Source: Selaginella tamariscina
Taxonomy: Eukaryota > Streptophyta > Lycopodiopsida > Selaginellales > Selaginellaceae
Length of the DNA: 64,000 nucleotides
Assembly: GCA_003024785.1 (NCBI GenBank)
Contig: PUQB01000317.1
Location: 179,560 to 243,559 of the forward strand
Direction: 5' to 3'
The translations under genes and the position numbers were made by a program. Under the pieces are notes generated by a model, which made no database searches, was not told the origin of the DNA, and saw only the letters and a program-made list of their open reading frames with translations. This document shows, piece by piece, positions 24,110-35,038 of this stretch. Position 1 is the first letter of the stretch. Every line of letters starts with the position of its first letter.

Positions 24110-25623
24110 ATGGAAGGGAATGAAACGAGGAAAAGGAGCAATATGTGCTGCGGATCTCCTGGATCTAGCTCACTTGGACGAAGTATTCTTGGAGAAGGGA
24201 TTCTCGAGAAGCCCTCAAATCCAGGAATCCATAAGTCTCGAGAACCGTATGAAATCGATCTTTCTAAGCTGCTCTTAAAGACATTATTGCTCATGGACTT
24301 ATGGGATTGTTCACCGTGGTGTTTATGATGGACAAGATGTTGCAGGTAAACACAATGTATGTTAACAAAACACACACACACACAAAAACACATGCGCTCA
24401 CGCACATACACAAATTCATAATTGATTTAGTTAAACTATTGGAATTTGGAGAGGAGCAAAGAATGTCACATGCAAACGTTACTAGTTTAAGAGCAGCCTT
24501 TAAGCAAGAGATCGCTGTGTGGCAAAAGTTGGACCACCCGAATGTTAGTAAGGTGTGTAACACTTTAGATTATTGCAAGTGTGTATGTGATTGATTAACA
24601 TACAAGTGCGTGTGTCTGTGTATGCGTGCATGTTTGTCTGTGATATACTATGCAACAGTGCAAGTGCAAATGAAGAGAACTGCAGCACGCACTCATATGA
24701 GTTACTGTTATCTACAGTGAAAACAAGAATACATGGACTAGATATATATCCTTAAATGAGTATGTAGTACACTTATATACATACTGAGATTAAGAGTGAG
24801 TGCAGTTCATAGGGGCATGTGTGGGAAGGCCAGGACTCCAAGTTGCATCTTCAACAGCTGGGAAAGATGGTTTTTTCAACATCCCATCCACAATCTGTTG
24901 CGTTGTTGTAGAGTATCTCCCTGGGGGAACCCTCAAGAACTTCCTCATTAAGCACTCTCGTAAGAAGCTCAGCCTCAAAGTCGTCCTCCAGCTCGCTTTA
25001 GACCTCTCCAGAGGGTACTCTTCTGGCACACACACACACGCTCACGCACGCACATGTTTATGTGTTTTCTTGTTTGTAGATTGGACTATCTTCATTCACA
25101 GAAGATAGTACACAGGGAGATGTGAAATCTGAAAATATGCTTTTGGATAGCCAAAGAAGAGTTAAGATTGCTGATTTTGGTGTGGCACGTTTTGAGGCTC
25201 AGAATCCTAAAGACATGACCGGCGCCACTGGCACCGTAGGATATATGGCTCCTGAAGTACGTATCACTAAATACATGCACACACGTATGTGAGTGTTCAT
25301 GTGTACACAGGAGATATAACATGTATATATGTACGCATAGCTGTGTGTATATATGTGAGTATATATGGTCACGTGTGTGTATAACTTATTTTCCTTTGAT
25401 TCAGGTGTTGGAGGGGAAGCCATACAACAGGAAGTGCGACGTATATAGCTTTGGAATATGCCTGTGGGAGATTTTACTGTTGTGACATGCCGTTTGCGGA
25501 CTACAGCTTCGCAGAAATGACTTATGCCATTGTTCACCAGGTACGCGTGTGTGTGTGTGTGGCGTTTCTTTAGTCCTGGCATGAAAGTCACTCTCCATAA
25601 CTACATACATACATACATACATA

Positions 25624-25662
<39 letters not shown>

Positions 25663-25909
25663 TGTTATGTTTATATACAACATACACACACGCACGCACA
25701 TGTTTTTTAAACAGGATATGAGGCCTCATATTCCTAGTGTTTGCCCACATGCACTAGCCAATGTAATGCGGAAGTGTTGGGATGCAAATCCCAACAAGAG
25801 GCCCAACATGAGCGAGGTTGTGCAGATGCTTGAGGCCGTTGACACAAAGAAGGGACGCAGTATGACGCCTACTGATGATCAACGTGGTTGCTTTTGCTTC
25901 CGAATGTAA
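24110..25909 (+). CDS. Raf-like MAPKKK, group C (At3g01490-like) protein kinase
   Basis: Cytosolic Ser/Thr (dual-specificity type) kinase. Exon 1 (24110-24345): MEGNETRKRSNMCCG, then EPYEIDLSKL and the glycine loop. Exon 2 (about 24437-24552): VKLLEFGEEQ with the ATP-binding Lys, and AFKQEIAVWQKLDHPNV. Exon 3 (24807-25016): FIGACVGRPGLQV and CCVVVEYLPGGTLKNFL. Exon 4 (25078-25257): YLHSQ, HR and the DFGVARFEAQNPKDMTG activation segment. Exon 5 (25405-25541): CDVYSFGICLWEI and DMPFADYSFAEM. Exon 6 (25715-25909): RPHIPSVCPHALANVMRKCW, ending DDQRGCFCFRM, the usual end of this subgroup. Frame shifts occur near 24296 (glycine loop, A lost) and 25472-25475 (one T too many). Around 25117-25125 the catalytic HRD is read as H-R-E-M-stop, so two or more bases are wrong or the enzyme is dead. 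Otherwise all subdomains are present. Confidence 0.85.
25627..25661. repeat. (GT)n microsatellite in kinase intron 5
   Basis: About fifteen GT units, preceded by a short (TACA)n tetranucleotide run at about 25601-25624, in the intron between kinase exons 5 and 6. Confidence 0.95.
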
Positions 25910-25977
25910 ATAAGCTCAGTTAGTTGGATTTTGTTACTTCAGGCCCCCTCTCTCTCTCTCTCTTTCACACACACACG

Positions 25978-26060
25978 AGTGATATGGTAGAACTACAGAA
26001 TTTCATAGATCCGACAGCGCTACACAGTTTATAGATCCGACGGCATCAATTTACCGGTGG
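25978..26060 (+). repeat. Short run of the 30-bp AGATCCGACGG minisatellite
   Basis: Downstream of the kinase stop codon, two or more degenerate units with the core ATAGATCCGAC. Related copies lie at 27418-27605, 28232-28310, 29668-29838 and 30320-30460. Confidence 0.7.
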
Positions 26061-26194
26061 AAGCATTTTTACCGTGCTATATAAACTTGTGGCTTTCTAG
26101 GGTTCACATATAAGTGGCGTGTAGGAGACCCTCCATCAGAAGTCACAACCGAAGCCGCACGTCTTCAAGAGGACAATAGAAGAACATCCCGCCA

Positions 26195-26819
26195 ATGCAT
26201 TCTAATATTATTAATCCAGCAAACTATGCTGCAAATAGTTTATCAACTAATCCACCATTGTATTTTATTCCATCCAACTATAATGTTAATAATGTTCAAT
26301 CACAATACAACTTCAACGTTCGTCCGCAAGTACAAGTTTCTGGATTCGGCGAAACCTGGTGGTTCCCATTGGGTGCACACATTGACTTTGCTGTCGGTAA
26401 TATGTGCGGACAAGGGGGAATATAAAGGCAGGTTTGTGCTCGGCTGTTAAGCAAGGGACACAACCTGTTCCCTGTGGATCGCTGTTGCTTCCAGCCAATG
26501 GTTGGGATTTTGTAGTCAGGGCCAGTACTCCACAGTTAGACAACTTCAGAATAAGGTCTGTGGTTAACAAGATGTGCTGTGTGTGTTGGGAGATGCCAAG
26601 AACACATGTTATAACACCATGCAACCATATGATGTGCGGCGAGTGTGCAAGCAAATGTGTAAGATACGAGAGCAATGCCCCATCTGTTGCCATGGTACAA
26701 TTGAAGGCACCATGGAGATTCAATGCCCATACGAACCACAGTTTTCTCCAGTTACTCGAAGACACGAAGAAGAGCAAAGTCTAGGCGCTACTCTCAATGT
26801 AAATATAAATGAATTTTAA
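26195..26819 (+). CDS. RING-HC finger protein, copy 1 of the cassette
   Basis: Probable E3 ubiquitin ligase. Asn-rich N-terminus MHSNIINPANYAANSLSTN, then VQVSGFGETWWFPLGAHIDF, a linker read as GSLLLPANGWDFVVRAS, and a C-terminal RING: MCCVCWEMPRTHVITPCNHM, CGECA and CPIC, with spacing CxxC...CxHxxxCxxC...CPxC (C3HC4). It ends ATLNVNINEF. The copies at 28449 and 30590 differ from this one mainly by synonymous or conservative changes in the GSLLLPANGWDF frame, which supports that frame as coding. Frame changes lie near 26400-26450 and about 26645. Its place directly downstream of the Raf-like kinase, in the same orientation, is repeated three times. An upstream exon at about 26100-26190 is possible. 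Confidence 0.65.
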
Positions 26820-27039
26820 GTTATGTCAAACAAAGTTTCTCTCTCTATGTAAGGGAAAATTTTAAGAATATATATATTTATTTATAAAGATATTATAAAT
26901 CAGATATATCGAATATGAAAGGTGTCTTGTATATTTGTGCTTGATGTTTCTGGGGGTGTCAGAGTCCAATATGTAGATCAGTACACACAAACACCCACAC
27001 ATGCGCACACACACACGCACGCACGCACACACAAATTCA
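26820..27039. other. Cassette junction 1
   Basis: AT-rich 3' flank of RING copy 1, then TGCTTGATGTTTCTGGGGG and a CA/GCAC tract that recurs before the next copy of the kinase fragment (see 29200-29290). This is the joint between cassette copies 1 and 2. Confidence 0.5.
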
Positions 27040-28149
27040 GAATGGGTTTAGTTAGATTATTGGGTTTTTTGGAGAGGAGCAAAGAATGTCACATGCAAAC
27101 GTTGCTAGTTTAAGAGCAGCCTTTAAGCAAGAGGTCGCTGTGTGGATAAAGTTGGATCACCCGAATATTTATAAGGTGTGTAACAGTGTGTAATGTGACT
27201 GGCTATCATACAAGTGCGTGTGTATGTGTATGCGTGCGTGTGTGTTCCTGTCATATGAACTGCAGCACGGACACAGGCATAAGAGTTACTTCTATCTGAG
27301 TACAGTTATAATGAAAACAAGAATACATGGACTAGAATGGTAGTACACTTACGTACTGAGATTAAGGATTAATTGCAGTTCATAGGGGCATGTGTGGGAT
27401 CCATCACACACACACACACACACAATTTATTTATCCGATGGTGGAATCACACAGTTTTGCAGATCCCACGGTGTTACTACAGGTTTTATAGGTCCGACTG
27501 TGGAACTACAAAAGTTTTATGAATCCGACGGGGAATTACACGGTTTTATAGATCAAACGGTGAGACTACACTCTTTTATAGATCCGACAGCACGAATCTT
27601 ATTGGTGAGGATGGTTTTGGTTGTCAAAATGTTAACGTTATTAATCCATTAAACTATGCTGCAAATAGTTTATCAAACAATCCACCAGTGTGTGCTTATG
27701 TTTCTAATCCATCCAACTATATGTGTCTGTGTCAGTGAAATATGCCGTAGATACAAAAATATTTAATTATTAATTTATTTTATTACTATTTAGTTTAATT
27801 CTTAATCTATAGTATTTTTCAACTACGGTGTTTTTCATCGGTCTGTGTATGGTGTTTCTTTTGGTCCTGGCATGAAAGTCACTCTCCATAACTATACATA
27901 CATACAAAATACAAATATGATATATACAACATACACACACGCACGCACATGTTTTTTAACAGGATATGAGGCCCCATATATTCTTAGTGTTTGCCCACAT
28001 GCACTAGCCAATTTAATGCGGAAGTGTTGGGATGCAAATCCCAACAAGAGGCCCAACATGAGCGAGGTTGTGCAGATGCTTGAGGCCGTTGACACAAAGA
28101 AGGGACGCAGTATGACGATCAACGTGGTTGCTTTTGCTTCCGAATGTAA
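27040..28149 (+). pseudogene. Decayed Raf-like kinase, copy 2
   Basis: Contains kinase exon 2 (about 27046-27175, EERSKECHMQT-like reading of the same DNA as VKLLEFGEEQRMSHAN in copy 1), the first 20 or so bases of exon 3 (CATAGGGGCATGTGTGGG at 27380), and the whole last exon (27961-28149, SVCPHALANLMRKCWDANPNKRPNMSEVVQ). Exon 1, most of exon 3 and exons 4-5 (catalytic loop, DFG, substrate segment) are missing. A 30-bp minisatellite and AT-rich DNA are there instead. No kinase could be made. Confidence 0.85.
27418..27605 (+). repeat. 30-bp minisatellite block A
   Basis: About six degenerate units of roughly TTTTATAGATCCGACGGTGG plus AACTACACAG, 30 bp each (some 26-29). It begins directly after the broken start of kinase exon 3 and a CA run. 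In one frame it reads as decapeptides like FIDPTVELHS, because 30 is a multiple of three. Confidence 0.8.
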
Positions 28150-28231
28150 ATAAGCTCAGTTAGTTGGATTTTGTGTTACTTCAGGGCCCCCCTCTCTCTC
28201 TCTCTCTTTCGCCACACACACACGTACAAGT

Positions 28232-28310
28232 GATATGGTAGAACTACAGAATTTCATAGATCCGACAGCGCTACACAGTTTTATAGATCCGACGGCATCA
28301 ATTTTACCGG
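28232..28310 (+). repeat. Short 30-bp minisatellite run after kinase copy 2
   Basis: Two to three units with ATAGATCCGACAG and ATAGATCCGACGG cores at the same position relative to the last kinase exon as 25978-26060. Confidence 0.75.
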
Positions 28311-28448
28311 TAAGCATTCTACTGTGCTATATAACTTGTGGCTCTCTAGGGTTCACATATAAGTGGCGTGTAGGAGACCCTCCCATCAGAAGTCACAATC
28401 GAAGCCGCACGTCTTCAAGAGGACAAGGAAGAACATCCCGCCAATGCA

Positions 28449-29025
28449 TTTTAATGTTATTAATCCAGCAAACTATGCTGCAAATAGTTTATCAAATAAT
28501 CCGCCATTGTATTTTTCCATCCAACTATAATGTTAATAATGCTCCATCACAATACAACTTCAACGTTCCTCCACAAGTACAAGTTTCTGGATTCGGTGAA
28601 ACTTGGTGGTTCCCTTTGGGTGCACACATTGACTTTGTACTGTCGGTAATATGTGCTGACAAGGGGGAGGATTATAAAGGCAGGTTTGTGCTCGAGGCTG
28701 TTAAGCAGGGACACAACCCGTTCCTTGTGGATCGCTGCTGCTTCCAGCCAATGGTTGGGATTTTGTAGTCAGGGCCAGTACTCCACAGTTAGACAACTTC
28801 AGAATAAGGTCTGCGGTTAACAAGATGTGCTGTGTGTTTGGGAGATGCCAAGAACATGTTATAACACCATGCAACCATATGATGTGCGGCGAGTGTGCAA
28901 TGCAAATGTGTAAGATACGAGAGCAATGTCCCATCTGTTGTCATGGTACAATTGAAGGCACTATGGAGATTCAATGCCCATACGAACCACAGTTTGCTCC
29001 AGTTACTCGAAGTCATGAAGAATAG
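28449..29025 (+). pseudogene. RING finger protein, copy 2 (damaged)
   Basis: Same order as copy 1: MHFNVINPANYAANSLSNN, SGFGETWWFPLGAHIDFVLS, VKQGHNPF and a C-terminal RING (ITPCNHMMCGECA, CPICC). The first RING Cys pair is disturbed by a shift at about 28838 (CCV then FGR), and a TAG ends the frame at SHEE about ten codons before the copy 1 stop. With corrected run lengths it could still encode a shorter RING protein. Confidence 0.65.
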
Positions 29026-29290
29026 CAAAGTCTAGGCGCTACTCTCAATGTAAATATAAATGAATTTTTAAGTTATGTCAAACAAAGCTCTCTCTCTCTA
29101 TGTAAGGGAAAATTTATAGGGATATATATATTTATGTTTTATAAAGTATTATTAATCAGATATATGGAATATGAAAGGTGTCTTGTATATTTGTGCTTGA
29201 TGTTTCTGGGGGTTCAGAGTCCAATATGTAGATCAGTACACACAAACACCCACACATGCACAAACACACGCACGCACGCACACACAATTC

Positions 29291-30240
29291 AGAATGGGTT
29301 TAGCTAGATTATTGGATTTTTGGAGAGGAGCAAAGAATGTCACATGCAAACGTTGCTAGTTTAAGAGCAGCCTTTAAGCAAGAGGTCGCTGTGTGGATAA
29401 AGTCGGATCACCCCAATGTTTATAAGGTGTGTAATGCGACTGGCTATCATACAAGTGAGTGTGTCTGTGTATGCGTGCATGTGTGTTCCTGTCATATAGA
29501 TCTGCAGCATGCACATACGCATATGAGTTACTTCTATCTAAGTACAGTTACAATGAAAACAAGAATACATGGACTAAAAGGTAGTACACTTACGTACTGA
29601 GATTAAGGGGATTAAGTGCAGTTCATAAGGGCATGTGTGGGATCCATCACACACACACACACACACAATTTATTGATCCGATGGTGGAATCACACAGTTT
29701 TGTAGATCCCACGGTGGAACTACACAGTTTTATAGGTCCGACTGTGGAACTAAAAAGTTTTATGGATCCGACGGGGAACACGGTTTATCGATCAGACGGT
29801 GAGACTTCACTCTTTTATAGATCCGACAGCACGAATCTTAAATTATACAGAATTATTTAATTATTAATTTATTTTATTACTAATCTAGTTTAATTACTAA
29901 TCCATCTACGGTGTATTTCATTGGTCTGTGTATGGTTGTTTCTTTTAGTCCTGGCATGAAAGTCACTCTCCATAACTATACATACATCCAAACATACATT
30001 ATAATGTTAGGTTTATGTACAACATAACACACACGCACATTGTTTTTTAACAGGGTATGAGGCCCCATATTCCTAGTGTTTGCCCACATGCACTAGCCAA
30101 CGTAATGCGGTAAGTGTTGGGATGCAAATACCACAACATGAGTGAGGTTGTGCAGATGCTTGAGGCCGTGGACACAAAAAAGGGACGCAGTATGACGCAT
30201 CCTGATGAGCAACGTGGTTGCTTTTGCTTCCGATGTAAAT
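29291..30240 (+). pseudogene. Decayed Raf-like kinase, copy 3
   Basis: Same architecture as copy 2: exon 2 (about 29297-29425, MSHANVASLRAAFKQEVAVW), the broken beginning of exon 3 at about 29620, a minisatellite block, AT-rich DNA, then the last exon (about 30054-30240, RPHIPSVCPHALANVM). The last exon has an internal loss (the PNKRPNMSE part is shortened around 30120-30140) beyond those in copy 2. The identical missing middle in copies 2 and 3 shows they come from one already deleted ancestor. Confidence 0.85.
29668..29838 (+). repeat. 30-bp minisatellite block B
   Basis: Five to six units, the counterpart of block A in the third cassette. Well-kept units are TTTTGTAGATCCCACGGTGG + AACTACACAG and TTTTATAGGTCCGACTGTGG + AACTAAAAAG. 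Confidence 0.8.
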
Positions 30241-30319
30241 AAGCTCAGTTAGTTGGATTTTGTTACTTCAGCACCATCTCTCTCTCCCATCCGCACACAC
30301 GCACACACGTACAAGTGAT

Positions 30320-30460
30320 TTAGAAGTACAGAATTTATTATAAATCCGACGGCGCTACATAGTTTTTGTAGATCCGACGGTGAAACTACACAGTTTTATA
30401 GTTCCGACTGTGGAATTACACACTTTTATAAAATTCAACGGCATCAATTTAACCAGTTAG
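30320..30460 (+). repeat. 30-bp minisatellite run after kinase copy 3
   Basis: Four degenerate units (TAAATCCGACGG, TAGATCCGACGG, TAGTTCCGACTG, AAATTCAACGG) between the last kinase exon and RING copy 3. This downstream run is longer than in copies 1 and 2. Confidence 0.7.
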
Positions 30461-30589
30461 GATATGACGGACCCTTTTTTTTATTGCTATAATAAACTTG
30501 TGGCTCTTTAGGGTTCACATATAAATGGCGCCCTCCCGTTCGAAGTCACAACCGAAGCCGCACGTCTTCAAGAGGACAATCGAACCAAT

Positions 30590-31185
30590 GCATGTTAATG
30601 TTATCAATCCATCAAACAATGCTGCAAACAGTTTATCAACTAATCTACCAGCGTATGCTCATGTTTCTAATCCTGCCAACTATAATGTCAATATTAATTA
30701 ATTATTGAATGCCGCTCAATCACAATACAACTTCAATGTTCCTCCACAAGTACAAGTTTCTGGACTTGGCGAAACCTGGTGGTTCCCATTGGGTGCAACA
30801 CCTTGACTTTGTATTTCAGTAATATGTGCAGACAAGGGGGAGGAATACAAAGGCAGGTTTATGCTCGAAGCCGTCAAGGAAGGGATGCCCCCCCGTTCCC
30901 TGTGGATCGCTGCTGCTTCCAGCCAATGGTTGGGATTTTGCAATCAGGGCCTGTACTCCACTGTTAGACAACTTCAGAATGAGATCTGTCGTTAATAAGA
31001 TGTGCTCCGTGTGTTCGGAGATGCCAAGGACACATGTTATAACACCATGCAACCACATGATGTGCGGTGAGTGTGCAACGCAAATGTGTAAGATTCGAAC
31101 AATGTCCCATCTGTTGTCGTGGTACAATTGAAGGCACCATGGATATACAATGCCCATACGAACCACAGTTTTCTCCAGTTACTTG
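30590..31185 (+). pseudogene. RING finger protein, copy 3 (damaged)
   Basis: Reads MHVNVINPSNNAANSLSTN, VQVSGLGETWWFPLGA, GSLLLPANGWDFAIRAC and the RING start MCSVCSEMPRTHVITPCNHM, CGECA. After CKIR the frame is lost by a two-base difference at about 31095, which removes the last Cys pair from the frame (CPIC to SHL). The N-terminal linker also has a stop. This is the most decayed of the three RING copies. Confidence 0.65.
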
Positions 31186-31189
31186 AAGA

Positions 31190-31690
31190 CATGAAGATTA
31201 GCAAACTCTAAGCGCTACTCTCAATGTAAATGTAAATGTAAATGAATATAGTTTTCTCTATAAAGGAATTTTTTTAGAGATATATAAGTATATTTATGTT
31301 TTGTAAAGATATCCTTTGAGGAAACAAAGACCTTAATGAAGTCTTACTGTATTAATAGAGATCAAATTCAGTTAACTTAAAATGTATTAGCTAATAGTTA
31401 CGCATAGTTCTAACGTTTCTAACAAGCTCCTTTGTAATTTCTACAGTGTGCGCATGTGTGTTTGTTGATATGATGTATTCTTGTATATGCATCTGACTCT
31501 GACTGGAATGCCACGTAGTTGTGGACGACGTGCACATCACCTGTATCACCTGTATGCGAGATTGTCTTCTTCTATCAAACAGCATCTTTGGCATTGGCGG
31601 TTTGTAGTTGCATCGTTTTCAAAGAAAAGTGTTTCCTTTGGTATTCCTCATGAGGGTTAATCTCGTTTGCTAAATTTAATACTCTCACTC
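31190..31690. other. Spacer after the cassette array
   Basis: AT-rich. A 67-codon minus-strand open frame (31391-31594) shows no domain. No further minisatellite or kinase fragment was found. Confidence 0.5.
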
Positions 31691-31696
31691 ACTGGG

Positions 31697-32817
31697 ATGC
31701 AGATCGTACATAGCTTGAAGGTTTTCAACACTGTTAAATCTTTCATCCACATACACTTCCTTTACCATGTCCAGCAGTGGAAGAAGAATGATCCTCCTAA
31801 GGTACGCATTACGATTTAATTTCTTTGTTTCTCAATTAATTTTGCACTAAATCATGAAAGATCACTCGAATATCCAGAGCATATCCTAACTCTTTAAAAA
31901 ATTCAGGCGCAAGTTGTTCATTCCACCCTACATGGTTGCTGAGGCAATGTCCACATTACACGGTGCAGACTTGAGGTGGTCAAGTCCGATAACACCGTCT
32001 GAGATGCAATACGTAGAGCAGTACGTGCGCGCACGTATCCATCCTTCTTCGAGGGAGGCACCCGACGGCAGCAGCAACGCAGCAGCCTCACTGTGGTGAC
32101 GGAGGAAATGGAGTACGAGGACAGGAACCACCCGCATGCTGCAACACGCCCAACGGGAGGAGATCGCCCTCGAGCGGACAGAAGGAATGGAAGTCGAAGA
32201 TGCCACTCGAACCGTCGCGTTTGCTGGACATCCTCGCGCGAAGGCGACCTCGATTGCGACCGACACGGACAGTATGAGTTCTATCCCGGAGATCCACGCG
32301 AGAAACACGCTGCTGAAGCACGTGGGAGTGAGTGATGAAGATTACCTGGTTGTGTTTACGTCCAGCCTCAAGGAGGCGATGATGATGGTCGGTGAGAGTT
32401 ACCCGTTCTTCAGGTACAACTGCTTCATGACAGTTCTGGACGAGGGGATTTTCATTAGGGAGTTTGCTTCGTTCAAGGAGGCCAAGGTAATAGTCGCTCC
32501 ACCCAGCTGGCTGGATCTCAGGATAGCAGGATCACAGCTGAGCCAGAACTTCAGGAAGAAGACCACAGCACAGTCCCAAAGGGTTGTTCGCATATCCGGC
32601 TCTGGGGAGCGCCGCCAGAAACTCTCTCCATTGGGTGTCCGAGGCACAGCGAAACTCGTGGCATGTTCTTCTCGATGCCTCCGCTCTCCGGCTCTGCGAC
32701 GACGAGCTCAACCTCACGTTCCATCGCCCGGACTACGTCGTCTGTACGCTCTCTCGCGTTGTCGGATGCCCACAGCATGTGCTGTCTCTCGTCCGTAGGA
32801 GCTCCTTCGGATCATGA
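31697..32817 (+). CDS. Molybdenum-cofactor-sulfurase-like protein (class V aminotransferase fold)
   Basis: Related to plant MOCOS-like PLP-fold proteins (At5g51920/At4g22980 type). A possible first exon (31697 to about 31800, MQIVHSLKVFNTVKSF) and second exon (about 31905-32097, IPPYMVAEAMSTLHGADLRW) are conserved-looking but unassigned, and may be a separate gene; a TGA at about 32097 separates them in frame from the rest. The main part (32136-32817) has EIHARNTLLKHVGVSDEDYL, VVFTSSLKEAMMMVGESYPF, a WLDLRIAGSQL block and, after a one-base shift at about 32578, LFAYPALGSA, WHVLLDASALRL and FHRPDYVVCTLSRVVG. In homologues the last block has SFYKVFG, whose Lys would bind PLP; here it is TLSRVVG, with Arg. 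The protein is short compared with relatives and lacks a usual N-terminal LDYTGxG segment. Confidence 0.6.
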
Positions 32818-32819
32818 TC

Positions 32820-33549
32820 TCTTCATACATAATATATATATATATTATTATATACATTTCAGTTCATACACGTACGGGACCATAAGCTATCATCACATGT
32901 TGAGTTCATGTACGGTACTTGGAACTATCACGAGTGTATGTTTCACGTCATTCTCTACGCAGAGGATGTCTTTGAAGGCCAGAAAGGTTTTGATTAATGC
33001 CTAGGGTTTGTTGTTTACTAATACAGTTTAGTGTTCTCACAATCATGTGTCACTTTCGGATTAGAAAACACTAAAATGTTGACCCCTCCGTACTTTACAA
33101 CTATTAGATTCGATCCCGAATGCACGGCAGGAATATTCATAGTCGTGCAAATAATATCTTTGTTAGATGGCCGATCGCTGCCGTTGAGATTAGGTCACCT
33201 GACAGAATATTCTCTGGACTTCCACTTTCCTACTGTTGGTCCCCTTCCAGCTGTTGCGATTGAGAAGCAGAGGAAAGAGCTGGAGCAGGGGCGATGGCGA
33301 CAAGAAGCTCTCAGGAGATCCATGGCGGTCTGATCTTGCGGTCGGATTCCTTCCGGTGCTTCTCTCTTTGTGCAGAATCCGAAGAACAAATGCAGGCAAT
33401 TGCGCGATTCATTCCCCTAAATCTCTGCAAGAATCACTGGTGCGAAGCTAAGCTTGAGAATTCATCCAAGAAAGGAGCGGTTTTTCTCTGCCAGATGTGG
33501 CAAATCTACAGAATTCTAAGCGGCATTCATAATTCTCTAGGATTTTGAT
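32820..33549. other. Spacer and probable SCAR 5' UTR
   Basis: Between the sulfurase-like gene and SCAR. 33220-33460 is GC-richer and open on both strands (for example 33294-33548, MATRSSQEIHGG), but none of the frames resembles a known protein. It most likely is promoter and 5' UTR of the SCAR gene. Confidence 0.4.
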
Positions 33550-35007
33550 ATGCCTCTCGTCCGCTACGAGATTCGGAGCGAGTATGAGCTCGCGAATCGC
33601 GAGCTATACAGGTCGGCTCCCAAGAATGATCCAGAGGCTATCCTTGAGGGAGTTGCGATGGTCAGTCTGGTGGCATTGTGCGCCAGCTGGGAGATCTAGC
33701 AGAGTAAGAATGCTTTTCTTGGTTCTCTGTAGTAAAATCATCTGAATTATACAGGTTTGCTGCGGACATATTCCATGATCTGCACGAGGCGGTCATGGCC
33801 ACGGCTTCCCGCAGCCATGATCTGGTTTTACGTGTGGCTCAGTTGGAGGCGGAATTGTCTTCTGTGGAGAAGAATTTCCTCCAAGAAGACTAATCCGCTT
33901 CAGTTTGCATATTCACCTGGTAAGTCTCTTCAACACTCGCATTTAGTATATGTATGTACATTGATATTATCGAAAACTACAGTACAGTCTACAGATAAAT
34001 AAATGTAGGAATATAACAATGTATAATCCTACTGGGTTTTAGGTGTGGAGTTTCATGCGAATATCCAGATCGATCAGAACCATTGTACGCAGGGAGATTT
34101 ACCGCGGTTCATTAGAAGCTCATACGAAGAATGCAGGGGTCCTCCTAAACTCTTCCTCCTTGACAAGTAAGTTAAAACGTAAATACATATTCATTAAACT
34201 GTCTATATCCACTATTATTGTTATTACTCGTATTTAATGTATGATCATTAAATATGTTGATGCGCTATTTAATATCAGGTTTGATATTGGTGGAGTCGGA
34301 GCTTGTCTTAAGCGGTATACAGATCCGTCTTTCTTCAAGATGGAGTGGGCTAGTGCAGAACTCATGAAGGCTGAAAAAGCACAACAAGATAAGAAAGCAC
34401 GGAAAGCAAAAGGTATCAATACGTACAGATACTGTATAAATGTACATACGTACATATACGATGAAATTCACTCGTTTGTTGCATGTGGAACTCAAGAAAG
34501 CTCGCCGTCGAAAGGATACAGAATCGAAGGATGCTAGACCAACTATACATCTTCAACCAAGGTGCTAATTTCATTTTTGACATGTGTGCGTGGTGTCTGT
34601 GTGTGCGTACTACGTACATTTCTAGATTGTCCTTGCGAGATTCTTTCACGGGTTTCTTATATTTTCTATGCTTTTACGTACGTACATATGCGTATTATAA
34701 TTTGCTTTTGTTTGTCTTTCAGAATGCGATACTCAACGATCAGCACGTCAAGTGTGGATGCATTATCAGAAAGCACGACGCCATTGGGTACCATGATGGT
34801 TGATAATGATGAAACCAACAAGCCATATCCCTTCACCACTTTCTTGGGAGGCTCACAACACGGTTCTAGAGATGGCAAGTCACCACTCAAATCAGTCAGG
34901 AAATCAGAGTTGGATAAGGATGTTGCACATGTCAAAACAGCACCTCCAGAGATAGAAGGTAGCATACACCGTTGCTTAGGAAATGTGTGTGTGTGTGTGT
35001 GTGACAG

Positions 35008-35038
<31 letters not shown>

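Noticed and set aside
27418-29838. CRISPR-like array of 30-bp repeats
   Set aside because: The units touch one another without unique spacers and vary in length (26-30 bp), and the setting is a plant gene array. This is a minisatellite.
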